Shown piece by piece: positions 26,110-34,973 of a stretch of 64,000 nt of DNA (positions are counted from its first letter, which is position 1; the number at the start of each line of letters is the position of its first letter). The notes below the pieces were generated by a model. It saw only the letters and a program-made list of their open reading frames with translations, made no database searches and was not told where the DNA came from. The DNA comes from CAZUQP01 sp964622455 (GTDB lineage Bacteria; Pseudomonadota; Gammaproteobacteria; DSM-16500), in the NCBI GenBank assembly GCA_964622455.1, contig CAZUQP010000011.1, forward strand, positions 1 to 64,000, written 5' to 3'. Position numbers and translations under genes: made by a program.

Positions 26110-26841
26110 TTAATTCTCAGCAATGAAAGTCATATGATCGCTGTTATTCAAAAATCTGGTTTGATAATGAATATTTTTAAAACCAAATTTCTCTAAAATA
26201 AGTTCCATTTCATAGCGGTAATACCAAGCGATATGCATTTGCTCTTCTTCTTGGCAAACAACATTCCCATGAACCAATTCACTATATTTAGTTTTACTTA
26301 AAATAAACTGTTCATACTTATTTGCTGTACTATGACTATCAATCTTTATAATGGAACCATCGTTCGTTTCCACTTCGCGCTCACTTTGTTCTTCTTCGTT
26401 ATTTTCATAAAGAGCATCCCAAGGAACAAATAAATCCAACATTAGTTTGCCATTAGGCTTTAAATGTTCTTTAAGCACTTCGAGAGCGTGAAAAGCGTTC
26501 GCACGGGGATAAAAAAGTTGAAATGATCCAAATGGAATAACAATCCCATCATATTTTTGAGGCAGTTTCATCCTTTCCACTTCATCTTCAAACAAAGTTG
26601 GCTGCAATCCTAATTCTGACGCTCTATTTCTACAACTGTGAAGCATATCGGAAGAGTTATCTAACCCATGTACAGTATATCCGGCTTGTAATAGCGGGAT
26701 TAATAAACGGCCTGAACCACACATAGGCTCCAAGATAAGATCACTCTTGTTAAAGATGCTTTCACAAAAATTGATTTCTTCCGGCGAAGCAAATTTCTTA
26801 TCTGCATCATAAAACTTAGTACATAATTTTCCGTACATCAT
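26110..26841 (-). CDS. class I SAM-dependent methyltransferase
   Basis: The Rossmann motif I is ILEPMCGSGRLLIPLL, followed by an acidic end of strand 2 (HGLDNSS) and a motif IV-like IVIPFGSFQLF and post-motif KPNGKLMLDLF. The 243-residue protein is cytosolic. Its substrate cannot be inferred. ATG 26841 is preferred to an upstream TTG at 26859 because GAGAG precedes it. It stands alone between the repeat element and the respiratory genes, so it may be an accessory gene. Confidence 0.85.
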   Translation of the reverse strand: MMYGKLCTKFYDADKKFASPEEINFCESIFNKSDLILEPMCGSGRLLIPLLQAGYTVHGLDNSSDMLHSCRNRASELGLQPTLFEDEVERMKLPQKYDGIVIPFGSFQLFYPRANAFHALEVLKEHLKPNGKLMLDLFVPWDALYENNEEEQSEREVETNDGSIIKIDSHSTANKYEQFILSKTKYSELVHGNVVCQEEEQMHIAWYYRYEMELILEKFGFKNIHYQTRFLNNSDHMTFIAEN

Positions 26842-26933
26842 AATTACTTGCTCTCTCAAACATGTTAGCTTATATTTTTTAAAATAACCTCTACCTCCGG
26901 CATTTTTCCTGCACTTGTTGCGTGGCAGGTTAG

Positions 26934-27371
26934 TTACGCCGTTTTATTCGCCATAAAAAACACCATGCTTAATAAGCCGAGTGCGCAAATGAGTAAAAAG
27001 AAAGTTTGTATCCGCCGATAAATTTTAAAACGGGCGGGTGTTTGTACGGAAATGGTTGCTTGTTGAGACAATAATAAAAAATACATAAATCCTAACCAAC
27101 TCACAATGACTACAATAAAACTCGCAATACTTCCGCTGATCCAAAATTCAGAAACGGGATAATGTTTAAGACTAATCATTGTAAAGCCAGTTGCTAACTG
27201 GAAAATAGCAAATGGAATAATAACGAATAGCGTTTGTGTTTGAATGCGTTCAAAGACGGTTGAAAGAGTACTGGGCTGGATCGATCGCCAGATATGATAA
27301 CTGTAAACGATGCTGGTTAGCACACAGGTCGCGCTAATAATATGTATGATTTTTAATGAGTCATATAACAA
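26934..27371 (-). CDS. four-helix membrane protein (DUF2269/CopD-like)
   Basis: The 145-residue product has four hydrophobic helices, with His residues in the first (KIIHIISA) and second (SYHIW) segments. Size, topology and the RIQTQT / RRIQTF pattern resemble the DUF2269 predicted membrane protein family, whose function is unknown. It follows another small membrane protein by 15 bp at the end of a minus-strand run with oxidase subunit III and a cytochrome c, so a respiratory role is plausible but unproven. Confidence 0.65.
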   Translation of the reverse strand: MLYDSLKIIHIISATCVLTSIVYSYHIWRSIQPSTLSTVFERIQTQTLFVIIPFAIFQLATGFTMISLKHYPVSEFWISGSIASFIVVIVSWLGFMYFLLLSQQATISVQTPARFKIYRRIQTFFLLICALGLLSMVFFMANKTA

Positions 27372-27386
27372 AGGTTAATTCTCTAT

Positions 27387-27767
27387 TCAAAATAAAAAAG
27401 TGGTTTTTGTGACTGCATCATGAATGATTATAATTAATAGCAATAGGAGTACAACATATAAATATCGTTGTCCTTTTGCAGGAGTTCCTTTTTTTGTATT
27501 TCGCATCATGAAAGAAACAGCGGTAGCGAAGAGAAAGACCAAAAGATAAGCCGCTTTAATCCACGGCGTATGAAAGCTATAGTGTTTTGGGTAAATCAAT
27601 AATGTACCTGTCAAAATAGCAAATACAGCTAACCATAAAAGTGTTTTATGGAGCTTGACCAATAAATAAGACTTAGGTTGAGTGCTTAAACCAGCACAAA
27701 CAAAAAGGGTTCCCAGTAAACTTAGTGTGAGTAGTAAGTGAATACATTTGAGGATGCTTATGAACAT
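27387..27767 (-). CDS. small four-helix membrane protein downstream of subunit III
   Basis: ATG 27767 comes one base after the ctaE stop. A longer frame overlapping ctaE exists, but it would read through the conserved end of subunit III and is unlikely. The 126-residue protein has four membrane helices with a His in helix 1 (LKCIHLLLTL) and a C-terminal HDAVTKTTFLF. No family is recognised with confidence; it may be a paralogue of its downstream neighbour. Placement suggests a partner or assembly factor of the oxidase. Confidence 0.65.
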   Translation of the reverse strand: MFISILKCIHLLLTLSLLGTLFVCAGLSTQPKSYLLVKLHKTLLWLAVFAILTGTLLIYPKHYSFHTPWIKAAYLLVFLFATAVSFMMRNTKKGTPAKGQRYLYVVLLLLLIIIIHDAVTKTTFLF

Positions 27768-27768
27768 G

Positions 27769-28647
27769 TCACAACCAGTAAATAAATACAAATAGCAATA
27801 ACCAAACCACATCGACAAAATGCCAGTACCACGATATCGCTTCAAAGGCAAAGTGATTATGCGGATTAAAATCGCGTTTTAACATACGATATAAAATAAC
27901 GCAGAGACCAATCGTACCAATAGTCACATGTAATCCATGAAAACCGGTTAACATAAAAAAAGTCGTTCCATAAATACCAGAACCTAAGGTCAATCCTTTT
28001 TCAAGATAAGCGATGGTGTATTCATGGGCTTGTAATAAAAGAAAGCTCATGCCTAATAAAATAGTGGCCAATTGTCCTATTAGCATCAGCGTACGGCGAT
28101 TTTTTAAAAGTGCCCAGTGGGCGACGGTAACAGTTGCACCGCTTGTTAAAAGAATTAACGTGTTGATCGCGGGAATTCCCCAAGCTTCCATTACCGATTG
28201 AGGCGCTACGTAAGCACCTGGATTGGGATTAGCAATCAACGGCCAACCTGCTTTAAAGCTTGGCCATAGCACTATATGACTGACGAGGCTTCCGCTTGCT
28301 CCACTTAATACAGGTACTGAGATAACGCGTACAAAAAAAAGTGCGCCAAAGAAAGCACCAAAAAACATGACTTCTGAAAAAATAAACCAACACATGGCCC
28401 AGCGAAATGAGCGGTCAACTTGATCGTTTTGTAATAGACCCGCTCTATTTTCCTGAATGACTGTGCCAAACCAGCCGTACACAATATAAAGCAAGATCAA
28501 CATTCCAACGCCCCAGAGATAAGGGCCAAACCACATTTCATGAAGCCAATTAGCCAATCCCACAAAAATACAAATTAATGCAACGCATCCTTTGACCGGC
28601 CAACTGCTGGGTGCAGGTAAATAATATCCTTTGGTTTTCTGAAGCAT
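27769..28647 (-). CDS. ctaE: cytochrome c oxidase subunit III
   Basis: Subunit III supports proton uptake and stability of the aa3-type oxidase. The 292-residue protein has seven membrane segments, with MCWFIFSEVMFFGAFFGALFF carrying the conserved Glu, and TGFHGLHVTIGT and AISWYWHFVDVVWLLLFVFIYWL typical of the family. In most proteobacteria ctaE lies after ctaG on the same strand; here it is divergent from the ctaCDG block and downstream of a four-haem cytochrome. Confidence 0.96.
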   Translation of the reverse strand: MLQKTKGYYLPAPSSWPVKGCVALICIFVGLANWLHEMWFGPYLWGVGMLILLYIVYGWFGTVIQENRAGLLQNDQVDRSFRWAMCWFIFSEVMFFGAFFGALFFVRVISVPVLSGASGSLVSHIVLWPSFKAGWPLIANPNPGAYVAPQSVMEAWGIPAINTLILLTSGATVTVAHWALLKNRRTLMLIGQLATILLGMSFLLLQAHEYTIAYLEKGLTLGSGIYGTTFFMLTGFHGLHVTIGTIGLCVILYRMLKRDFNPHNHFAFEAISWYWHFVDVVWLLLFVFIYWL

Positions 28648-28671
28648 TCTATGACCTCTGTTAAGTTTTAA

Positions 28672-30240
28672 TTACCACAAACTATAATCTTTTCCTGGCG
28701 CACTTTCTTGCATCATGTATTTTACAGCTGCTTTTAATTCAGCATCAGAACAGTTAGAACATGCGCCGCGCAGAGGATGTCCTTTGCGACCTGTCACTAC
28801 ATTCACATAAGTATTTAAGAAACCAGCTTCTACCATGGGTTTCCATGCATCAATATCGCCCGGCTTTGGTGCATTTTTGTAGTGATTGTTATGGCAGACG
28901 CTGCAATGTTCGTCATAAATATGCTTACCATCAGCAAGTGTTAATTTTTTCACGGGTGCTGCGCTAATAATTTTTCCGCCAGGGCCCATGATGCTCTTGA
29001 CCATGTAATCAACCGCTTGCTTAATATCTTGGTCGCTGCAAGAAAGACAAGTGCCTTTTGCAGGCATGCCGCCAATACCGTGGATAGCATTCGCATAGAC
29101 TTTATCGATACCATTTTTCAAAATAGGTGTCCAAGTGGTGCCGTCCCCATACTTAGGCGCACCGCCTGCACCTGTGGCATGGCAGCCGGCACAATAATTT
29201 TCATATAAAGCTTTGCCTGCCGCGGCACCTGTGGGTCGAGGGGGCGTTGCACTTTGAACGGATTTCAAATAGGTCGCGATGGCGAATAAATCGGATTCGG
29301 ATAAATGGCGCAAGCTGTTATGGTTCACTTCTAACATGGGGCCTTGCACTTTTCCGCCGCCGATTAACTTATCTTGAGTAAATACATCTACAATTTCTTG
29401 TAAAGACACCGTTTCAAGATTGGATTTAGTAATATTAGGCGCGAGATAACCTTGTATTTTGCTTCCGGTTAAATCGTATTTTTGAATAGGAGCGCCTAGT
29501 GACAAATTATCACTAAAAATGTGGTAAGAGGGTGAGTGGCACATGGCGCAATGACCAAGGCCTTCTACCAAATAAGCGCCCCGCTGCCATTCTGCAGATT
29601 CTTGCGGCACCGCGTGTATATCCGATGGATGGAAGAACAACCAGCGCCAAGGCAGTTGTAACAACCGTTGGTTGAATGGCCACACCATTTCATTCGGCCG
29701 ATTTTTTTGGTGAATAGCTGGAACACTATCTAAATAGGCTTTAATTGCTTTGATATCTTCGGAAGACACTTTACTAAAATAAAGATAAGGGAACGCCGGA
29801 TAATAATAGTGCCCTTTAGGTGAAATACCTTCATGCATAGCTTTTAAAAATTGTTCGTCAGTCCAATGACCGATGCCTGTTTCTTTATCAGGGGTGATGT
29901 TAGGTGAATAAATGACACCAAACGGTGTTTGCATCGGTAAACCGCCTGCAAACGGTTTGCCTTTTTCCGGAGAATTAGTGTGGCAGGCAATGCAATCGCC
30001 TGCTTTAGCAAGGTATTCACCGCGTTTAATGAGTGCCGGGTCTTTGCCTTTCGTATCGGTGGGGGGGTAAGGTGGATAGTAAGGCGTTGAATCATCATCG
30101 CTTGGCACACCCATTAACTGAACATTTTTGCTGATGCCGACTAAGGTATAGATGCCTGTAGTGACAATAGCGGCTAGAAAAAAGGCGATAATGACAACAT
30201 TTCGCTTCTTCGATAAGATTTTTTGAATAATTTTTTTCAC
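28672..30240 (-). CDS. membrane-anchored four-haem cytochrome c, fusion of AdhB-like and c5-like domains
   Basis: From GTG 30240 (AAGGA ten bases ahead; an in-frame TTG lies 14 codons upstream) the product has 522 residues. One N-terminal membrane helix is followed by four CxxCH sites at about 83-87 (CIACH), 231-235 (CAMCH), 350-354 (CAGCH) and 446-450 (CSVCH). The first two domains resemble the cytochrome subunit of membrane alcohol/gluconate dehydrogenases (TPFGVIYSPNITPD, HWTDEQFLKAMHEG). The last two resemble cytochrome c5, including the CxxC disulfide pairs CLSC and CSNC and the MPAKG methionine loop. It is 25 bp upstream of ctaE and probably feeds electrons to the oxidase on the periplasmic side. 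No dehydrogenase flavin or quinoprotein subunit is adjacent. Confidence 0.88.
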   Translation of the reverse strand: MKKIIQKILSKKRNVVIIAFFLAAIVTTGIYTLVGISKNVQLMGVPSDDDSTPYYPPYPPTDTKGKDPALIKRGEYLAKAGDCIACHTNSPEKGKPFAGGLPMQTPFGVIYSPNITPDKETGIGHWTDEQFLKAMHEGISPKGHYYYPAFPYLYFSKVSSEDIKAIKAYLDSVPAIHQKNRPNEMVWPFNQRLLQLPWRWLFFHPSDIHAVPQESAEWQRGAYLVEGLGHCAMCHSPSYHIFSDNLSLGAPIQKYDLTGSKIQGYLAPNITKSNLETVSLQEIVDVFTQDKLIGGGKVQGPMLEVNHNSLRHLSESDLFAIATYLKSVQSATPPRPTGAAAGKALYENYCAGCHATGAGGAPKYGDGTTWTPILKNGIDKVYANAIHGIGGMPAKGTCLSCSDQDIKQAVDYMVKSIMGPGGKIISAAPVKKLTLADGKHIYDEHCSVCHNNHYKNAPKPGDIDAWKPMVEAGFLNTYVNVVTGRKGHPLRGACSNCSDAELKAAVKYMMQESAPGKDYSLW

Positions 30241-30345
30241 AAAGCAATCCTTGGAATAATTTTTCTTTTTAAGCCTAAACAAAATTTTTTAATTGTGGCA
30301 CATTTTATAGCGATTTTGGCGGAAAGCAAAATTTTATCTTTATGC

Positions 30346-30373
30346 TTGTGTTATTTAGAAAATATGTTTTAAT
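30346..30373 (+). promoter_or_regulatory. possible sigma-70 promoter for the ctaC operon
   Basis: TTGTGT (30346-30351) and TTTAAT (30368-30373) are spaced by 16 bases, 27 bases ahead of the ctaC ATG. The region is the 160-bp gap between the divergent four-haem cytochrome and ctaC genes. AT-richness makes chance matches common, so support is weak. Confidence 0.3.
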
Positions 30374-30400
30374 TATGTCCCATTTGGCAAAGGTTTATCT

Positions 30401-31546
30401 ATGCAGTATGGCATTAAGCAATGTATTCTAATTTTAGCGGGTTATTTTTTAACCATGTCCGCATGTCTCGCGTCAGCGCTTAACATGCCCTATGGTGTGA
30501 CCCCCATCAGTCACGAAATCTATATGTTACACATGGTTGCATTTTATGTGTGCTGTGTCATTGGTGTGATTGTGTTTGGGGTGTTGGTTTATTCCTTAAT
30601 TAAATTTCGCAAATCAAAAGGCGCGAAAGCCGCGCATTTTCACGAACATTTGGGAATAGAAATTTTATGGACGACTATTCCATTTTTGATTTTGGTGGCT
30701 TTGGCAGTTCCTGCAACGATTGTGCTGCAGCATATTCACAATACGGATAAAGCGGGGCTTACCATTAAAATTACAGGCTATCAGTGGAAGTGGAAATATG
30801 AATACCTTGATCAGGGGGTGAGCTTTTTCAGTAATCTTGCAACGACCCAAGAGCAAATTAATAATCGAGCACCTAAAGATCCATGGTTTTTACTCGAAGT
30901 TGATAATTCAATGGTGGTGCCGGTCAACACTAAAGTAAGATTATTAGTGACAGCAGATGATGTGATCCATGCATGGTGGGTTCCCGATTTAGGGGTTAAG
31001 CAAGATGCAATTCCAGGTTATATCAATGAAAATTGGTTTTATATTACTAAACCCGGCACTTATCGTGGCCAATGCGGTGAACTTTGCGGAATTAATCATG
31101 CCTTCATGCCGATTGTAGTCAAAGCGGTTTCACAAACTGAATTTGATCAGTGGGTAAAAACACATACGCTGCGGGCAATGGCAGCAGCTCAGGAAGATGT
31201 AAAACCCATGACGGAAACAGAATTATTAAAAATGGGCAAAGCACAATATGAAAAAAGTTGTATCATGTGTCATCAAGCGAATGGCGAAGGTTTGCCGCCC
31301 AGCTTCCCGCCTTTGAAAAAAAGCCGTGTTGTGACGGGACCATTGGAGGCAAACATTGCTTTTGTGTTAACCGGTGTTCCAGCGACCGCAATGCAAGCAT
31401 TTGGTAGTCAACTGGATAATAGAACGCTTGCTTCCATTATTACTTATACACGTCAAGCGTGGGGCAATGATGTGACGAATAAAAAGCACCATTATGCGAC
31501 GGTCGCTCAGCCGGCAGATATTCAAAAAGCCCGGCATGCACAGTGA
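30401..31546 (+). CDS. ctaC: cytochrome c oxidase subunit II with fused cytochrome c domain
   Basis: Subunit II takes electrons from cytochrome c through the binuclear CuA site. The CuA ligands are His190, Cys225, Cys229, His233 and Met236 (CGELCGINHAFM). A signal segment and two membrane helices precede the cupredoxin domain. A C-terminal cytochrome c domain has CIMCH at 287-291 and a distal Met in the PATAMQAFG region, so this is a caa3-type subunit. 381 residues. It starts the plus-strand operon ctaC-ctaD-ctaG-surf1-(Sco-like)-ctaA-ctaB-(Sco-Trx)-cytochrome. Confidence 0.96.
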   Translation: MQYGIKQCILILAGYFLTMSACLASALNMPYGVTPISHEIYMLHMVAFYVCCVIGVIVFGVLVYSLIKFRKSKGAKAAHFHEHLGIEILWTTIPFLILVALAVPATIVLQHIHNTDKAGLTIKITGYQWKWKYEYLDQGVSFFSNLATTQEQINNRAPKDPWFLLEVDNSMVVPVNTKVRLLVTADDVIHAWWVPDLGVKQDAIPGYINENWFYITKPGTYRGQCGELCGINHAFMPIVVKAVSQTEFDQWVKTHTLRAMAAAQEDVKPMTETELLKMGKAQYEKSCIMCHQANGEGLPPSFPPLKKSRVVTGPLEANIAFVLTGVPATAMQAFGSQLDNRTLASIITYTRQAWGNDVTNKKHHYATVAQPADIQKARHAQ

Positions 31547-31570
31547 AAATAACAGTGGAGTTCAATTCTC

Positions 31571-33169
31571 ATGAGTGAAGCAATATTACATGATGAGGCA
31601 ACACACAGCGATGACCATCACGGGCCCGAACGGGGTTTGAAGCGTTGGCTTTTTACCACTAACCATAAAGATATCGGTACACTTTATTTGACGTTTAGTT
31701 TGATTATGTTGTTTGTGGGCGGGTTCATGGCACTTTTAGTTCGGGTTGAATTATTTGAGCCGGGCAAAGTGTTAATGAACCCAGAATATTTTAATCAAAT
31801 GACGACGATGCATGGCCTCATTATGGTTTTTGGTGTCATCATGCCTGCGATGGCCGGACTTGCGAATTGGTTAATCCCTATGATGATTGGTGCACCAGAT
31901 ATGGCGTTGCCGCGCTTAAATAACTGGAGTTTTTGGTTGCTGCCGTTTGCTTTTAGTATGCTCATGAGCACACTTATCATGAGTGGTCCAGCACCTGACT
32001 TTGGTTGGACGTTTTACGCGCCTTTATCAACTTTGTATGCGCCAAAAAGTACGGATTTTTTTATTTTTTCTATTCACTTAATGGGTGCTTCATCAATTCT
32101 TGCGTCTTTAAATATTGTTGTTACTATTTTTAATATGCGCGCACCCGGCATGACTTGGTTTAAATTACCGTTGTTTGTGTGGAGCTGGCTTGTGACGGCA
32201 TTTCTTTTGCTTGCGGTCATGCCTGTATTAGCGGGTTGCGTCACCATGATGTTGATGGATAGACATTTTCACACGAGTTTTTTTAATGCGGCAGGCGGTG
32301 GCGATCCCTTGCTGTTTCAACACGTTTTTTGGTTTTTTGGCCATCCGGAAGTTTATATTTTAATTTTGCCGGGATTTGGTGTGATTTCAGAAATTATCCC
32401 AACTTTTTCTCGTAAACGGTTATTTGGTTATCATGCCATGGTTTATGCAACCGTGATGATTGCCATTGTCGGGTTTGTAGTGTGGATGCATCATATGTTT
32501 ACGACAGGCGCGCCATTGGCAGCACAACTTTATTTTATGTACGCGACCATGTTAGTTGCGGTGCCAACAGGCATTAAAGTATTTAATTGGTTAGCTACTT
32601 TATTTAAAGGATCTATTTCGTTTGAGACGCCGATGTTATTTGCACTAGGTTTCTTGGTGATGTTTACGATTGGCGGTTTTTCGGGTTTGATGTTGGCACT
32701 TGTTCCAAGCGACTATCAATATCGCGATAGTTATTTTGTGGTGGCGCATTTTCATTATGTTTTAGTGTCAGGATCATTATTTACGATTATTGCTGCCATT
32801 TATTTTTGGCTGCCAAAATGGACAGGACAAATGTATAGCGAGCGATTGGGTCAAATTCATTTTTGGTTATCGACTATTGGCATGAATCTTACTTTTTTAC
32901 CGATGCATTTTTTAGGATTGGCAGGCATGCCGCGACGAATCCCTGATTATGCATTACAGTTTACCGATTTCAATCAAATGTGTACGATCGGCGCATTTAT
33001 TTTTGGTTTTGCGCAGCTCATCTTTTTGTACATCATTTTGAAAGCGTGCTTTGGCAAAAGAATAGCCCATGTAAGTGATCAAGTATGGGAAGGGGCGCAT
33101 GGGTTAGAATGGACATTGCCATCGCCTGTTCCTTATCACACTTTCGAAACACCACCGCTTGTGAAATAA
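31571..33169 (+). CDS. ctaD: cytochrome c oxidase subunit I
   Basis: The catalytic haem-copper subunit, with 12 membrane helices in 532 residues. Ligands are visible: His81 and His395 for the low-spin haem, His393 for the high-spin haem, CuB ligands His258, His307 and His308, with the His258-Tyr262 crosslink motif HPEVY. Lys336 (VPTGIKVFNW) marks the K channel, so it is a type A oxidase. All key residues are present. It follows ctaC by 24 bp and precedes ctaG by 1 bp. Confidence 0.97.
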   Translation: MSEAILHDEATHSDDHHGPERGLKRWLFTTNHKDIGTLYLTFSLIMLFVGGFMALLVRVELFEPGKVLMNPEYFNQMTTMHGLIMVFGVIMPAMAGLANWLIPMMIGAPDMALPRLNNWSFWLLPFAFSMLMSTLIMSGPAPDFGWTFYAPLSTLYAPKSTDFFIFSIHLMGASSILASLNIVVTIFNMRAPGMTWFKLPLFVWSWLVTAFLLLAVMPVLAGCVTMMLMDRHFHTSFFNAAGGGDPLLFQHVFWFFGHPEVYILILPGFGVISEIIPTFSRKRLFGYHAMVYATVMIAIVGFVVWMHHMFTTGAPLAAQLYFMYATMLVAVPTGIKVFNWLATLFKGSISFETPMLFALGFLVMFTIGGFSGLMLALVPSDYQYRDSYFVVAHFHYVLVSGSLFTIIAAIYFWLPKWTGQMYSERLGQIHFWLSTIGMNLTFLPMHFLGLAGMPRRIPDYALQFTDFNQMCTIGAFIFGFAQLIFLYIILKACFGKRIAHVSDQVWEGAHGLEWTLPSPVPYHTFETPPLVK

Positions 33170-33170
33170 C

Positions 33171-33752
33171 ATGCAAGCGCCCACCCAAAAAAGTCATCGA
33201 CGACTCGTTATTATTTTGGTTTTAGGCGTGCTGTTTATGTTTGGTTTTTGTTACATGTTGGTTCCTCTATATGAATTAGTTTGTAAAGAAGAAGGCATCA
33301 ATGGTAAATCAGCAAAAACTGCTTCTCTTTATGACTCAAAGATGCAGGTCGATCAATCAAGAACGATTAAGGTTTATTTTTCAACGACACTGCATGGTGC
33401 ACTTTCATTTAAATTTATTCCCTTGCAGCGTTCTATTGACATACATCCGGGCGAACGAAAATTAATTTATTTTTTTGCGGAAAATAAAACCGGCCATGAA
33501 ATGACTGTGCAGGCGATTCCAAGTATTACACCCACTGATGGCGCGCGATTTTTAAAGAAAACCGAGTGTTTTTGCTTTACTCAGCAATATTTTTTTAAAG
33601 GAGAGAAAGCAGATATGCCGGTTTATTTTTTTATTGACCCGGCTATTTCTAAAGATATCAAAGAGATGACTTTATCATATACGTTGTTTGATGCAGCAGG
33701 ATATGTCAAAAAAGAAGAGCATTTTACAAAAGGTAGAATTGATCTCTCATGA
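33171..33752 (+). CDS. ctaG: cytochrome c oxidase assembly protein Cox11/CtaG
   Basis: CtaG delivers copper to CuB of subunit I. One N-terminal membrane helix (residues ~11-32) is followed by an immunoglobulin-like periplasmic domain with the copper-binding CFCF (Cys133, Cys135, in TECFCFTQQ) and the conserved HPGE block. 193 residues, complete. It overlaps the surf1 start by four bases. Confidence 0.95.
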   Translation: MQAPTQKSHRRLVIILVLGVLFMFGFCYMLVPLYELVCKEEGINGKSAKTASLYDSKMQVDQSRTIKVYFSTTLHGALSFKFIPLQRSIDIHPGERKLIYFFAENKTGHEMTVQAIPSITPTDGARFLKKTECFCFTQQYFFKGEKADMPVYFFIDPAISKDIKEMTLSYTLFDAAGYVKKEEHFTKGRIDLS

Positions 33753-34495
33753 AAAAAACGTTGCAATTTCGATTTCGTCAGCACGATTATTTATTCCAAT
33801 TCAAAGTGGGATTTTTTGTATTATGCTTATTTTTATTTATTCTTTGTTGTCTATTGGGCGTGTGGCAGCTGCATCGTTATACGTATAAAAAAAGCGTGCT
33901 AACTTCTTATCAAGAACGTTTGCAGGGTGTGCCTTTGCCTTTTGCAAGGGTCGCGAACAAAAAAGGTTTGCAATTTCAATCAGTTGAAGTGAAGGGCGAA
34001 TATCTTAATTCTTTAACCATGTTTATTCAAAATAGTTTTTATCACGATCAATTGGGTTTTGAAGTATTAACACCCCTAAAAATGCAAAACGATAAAAAAT
34101 TAGTATTAGTTGATCGAGGGTGGGTTGTAAAACCAGATGATGCTTCTTTACCTCACATACAAAATGCAAACGGTTATCAAACTATCAAAGGGTACATCAA
34201 ATTGCTGAATGAGTACCAATTTATTTTGGGTGAAAATATTTTGCAGCCAAACGCATCACCGTTGGTCATGCAAAAAATGGATGTTGATGAAATCAGTCGC
34301 ATCACGCATCAACTATTTTATCCTTTTATTTTGCGGTTAAATGCAAAAGAGCCGCATGGTTTTATCCGCGACTGGGAGATTACAACAATATTGCCAGAGC
34401 GTCATCGAATGTATGCCATACAATGGTTTGCCTTTGCATTAATACTTTTGATTGCATACAGCTGTTTTTGTTGCGAGCGTAAAAAAGATGAATAA
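33749..34495 (+). CDS. SURF1 family oxidase assembly protein
   Basis: SURF1 helps insert haem A into subunit I. The 248-residue protein has the expected membrane helix at each end (FFVLCLFLFILCCLLGVWQLHRY and WFAFALILLIAY), and the motifs LGVWQLHRYTYKK, VLVDRGWV and IQWFAFA. It is in the standard place after ctaG. It overlaps the next gene by 8 bp. Confidence 0.93.
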   Translation: MKKTLQFRFRQHDYLFQFKVGFFVLCLFLFILCCLLGVWQLHRYTYKKSVLTSYQERLQGVPLPFARVANKKGLQFQSVEVKGEYLNSLTMFIQNSFYHDQLGFEVLTPLKMQNDKKLVLVDRGWVVKPDDASLPHIQNANGYQTIKGYIKLLNEYQFILGENILQPNASPLVMQKMDVDEISRITHQLFYPFILRLNAKEPHGFIRDWEITTILPERHRMYAIQWFAFALILLIAYSCFCCERKKDE

Positions 34496-34973
34496 AAGAA
34501 ACGGTGTGTTATTTTTGCTGATTTTAGTGTTTGCGCTGCCTTTAGTTGGGGGTGCGTTTTTGTATCATTATCATACCTATTTTCACTTTAAAACGTTGAA
34601 TCATGGCGTTTTACTGGAAACACCGTTAAATGGCCGCTATTTATATTCAGAGCGCGCGCCAAAAAATTGGCATGTTATTTATATTGTTAACAATTGTGCG
34701 AGCCGTTGCACCGAAACATATCATGAATTACAACAAGTAAAAAAAGCACTCGGTAAAGAGAGTGCACGCGTGGATATCCTTTTGTTAACAAACGATGATT
34801 ATGCGGCTAAGATCAGGCGATTAAGCAAAACATTAAACACATCTTCTGTGCAGGACAAAATTTATTTAGCTGATCCACTGGGAAATATATTTATGTACTA
34901 TAGAAGCAGCACAGATCCTATGAATATTCTAAAAGATTTAAAAAGAGTATTAGAGGTATCGCAAATTGGGTAG
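34488..34973 (+). CDS. Sco-like membrane-anchored thiol protein of the oxidase cluster
   Basis: From ATG 34488 the 161-residue protein has one N-terminal membrane helix and a periplasmic thioredoxin-like domain. The motif NNCASRCTETYHEL holds a CxxxC pair at the place of the Sco1 copper site, but I see no clear equivalent of the Sco histidine. Proteins of this kind often lie between surf1 and ctaA in proteobacteria with no assigned function. It overlaps surf1 and ctaA, so it is coupled to both. A thiol or copper role in CuA or haem A assembly is inference. Confidence 0.75.
   Translation: MNKRNGVLFLLILVFALPLVGGAFLYHYHTYFHFKTLNHGVLLETPLNGRYLYSERAPKNWHVIYIVNNCASRCTETYHELQQVKKALGKESARVDILLLTNDDYAAKIRRLSKTLNTSSVQDKIYLADPLGNIFMYYRSSTDPMNILKDLKRVLEVSQIG

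Noticed and set aside
27768..27851. Upstream extension of the small membrane protein gene into ctaE
   Set aside because: It would overlap the conserved end of subunit III; ATG 27767, one base after the ctaE stop, is the natural start.
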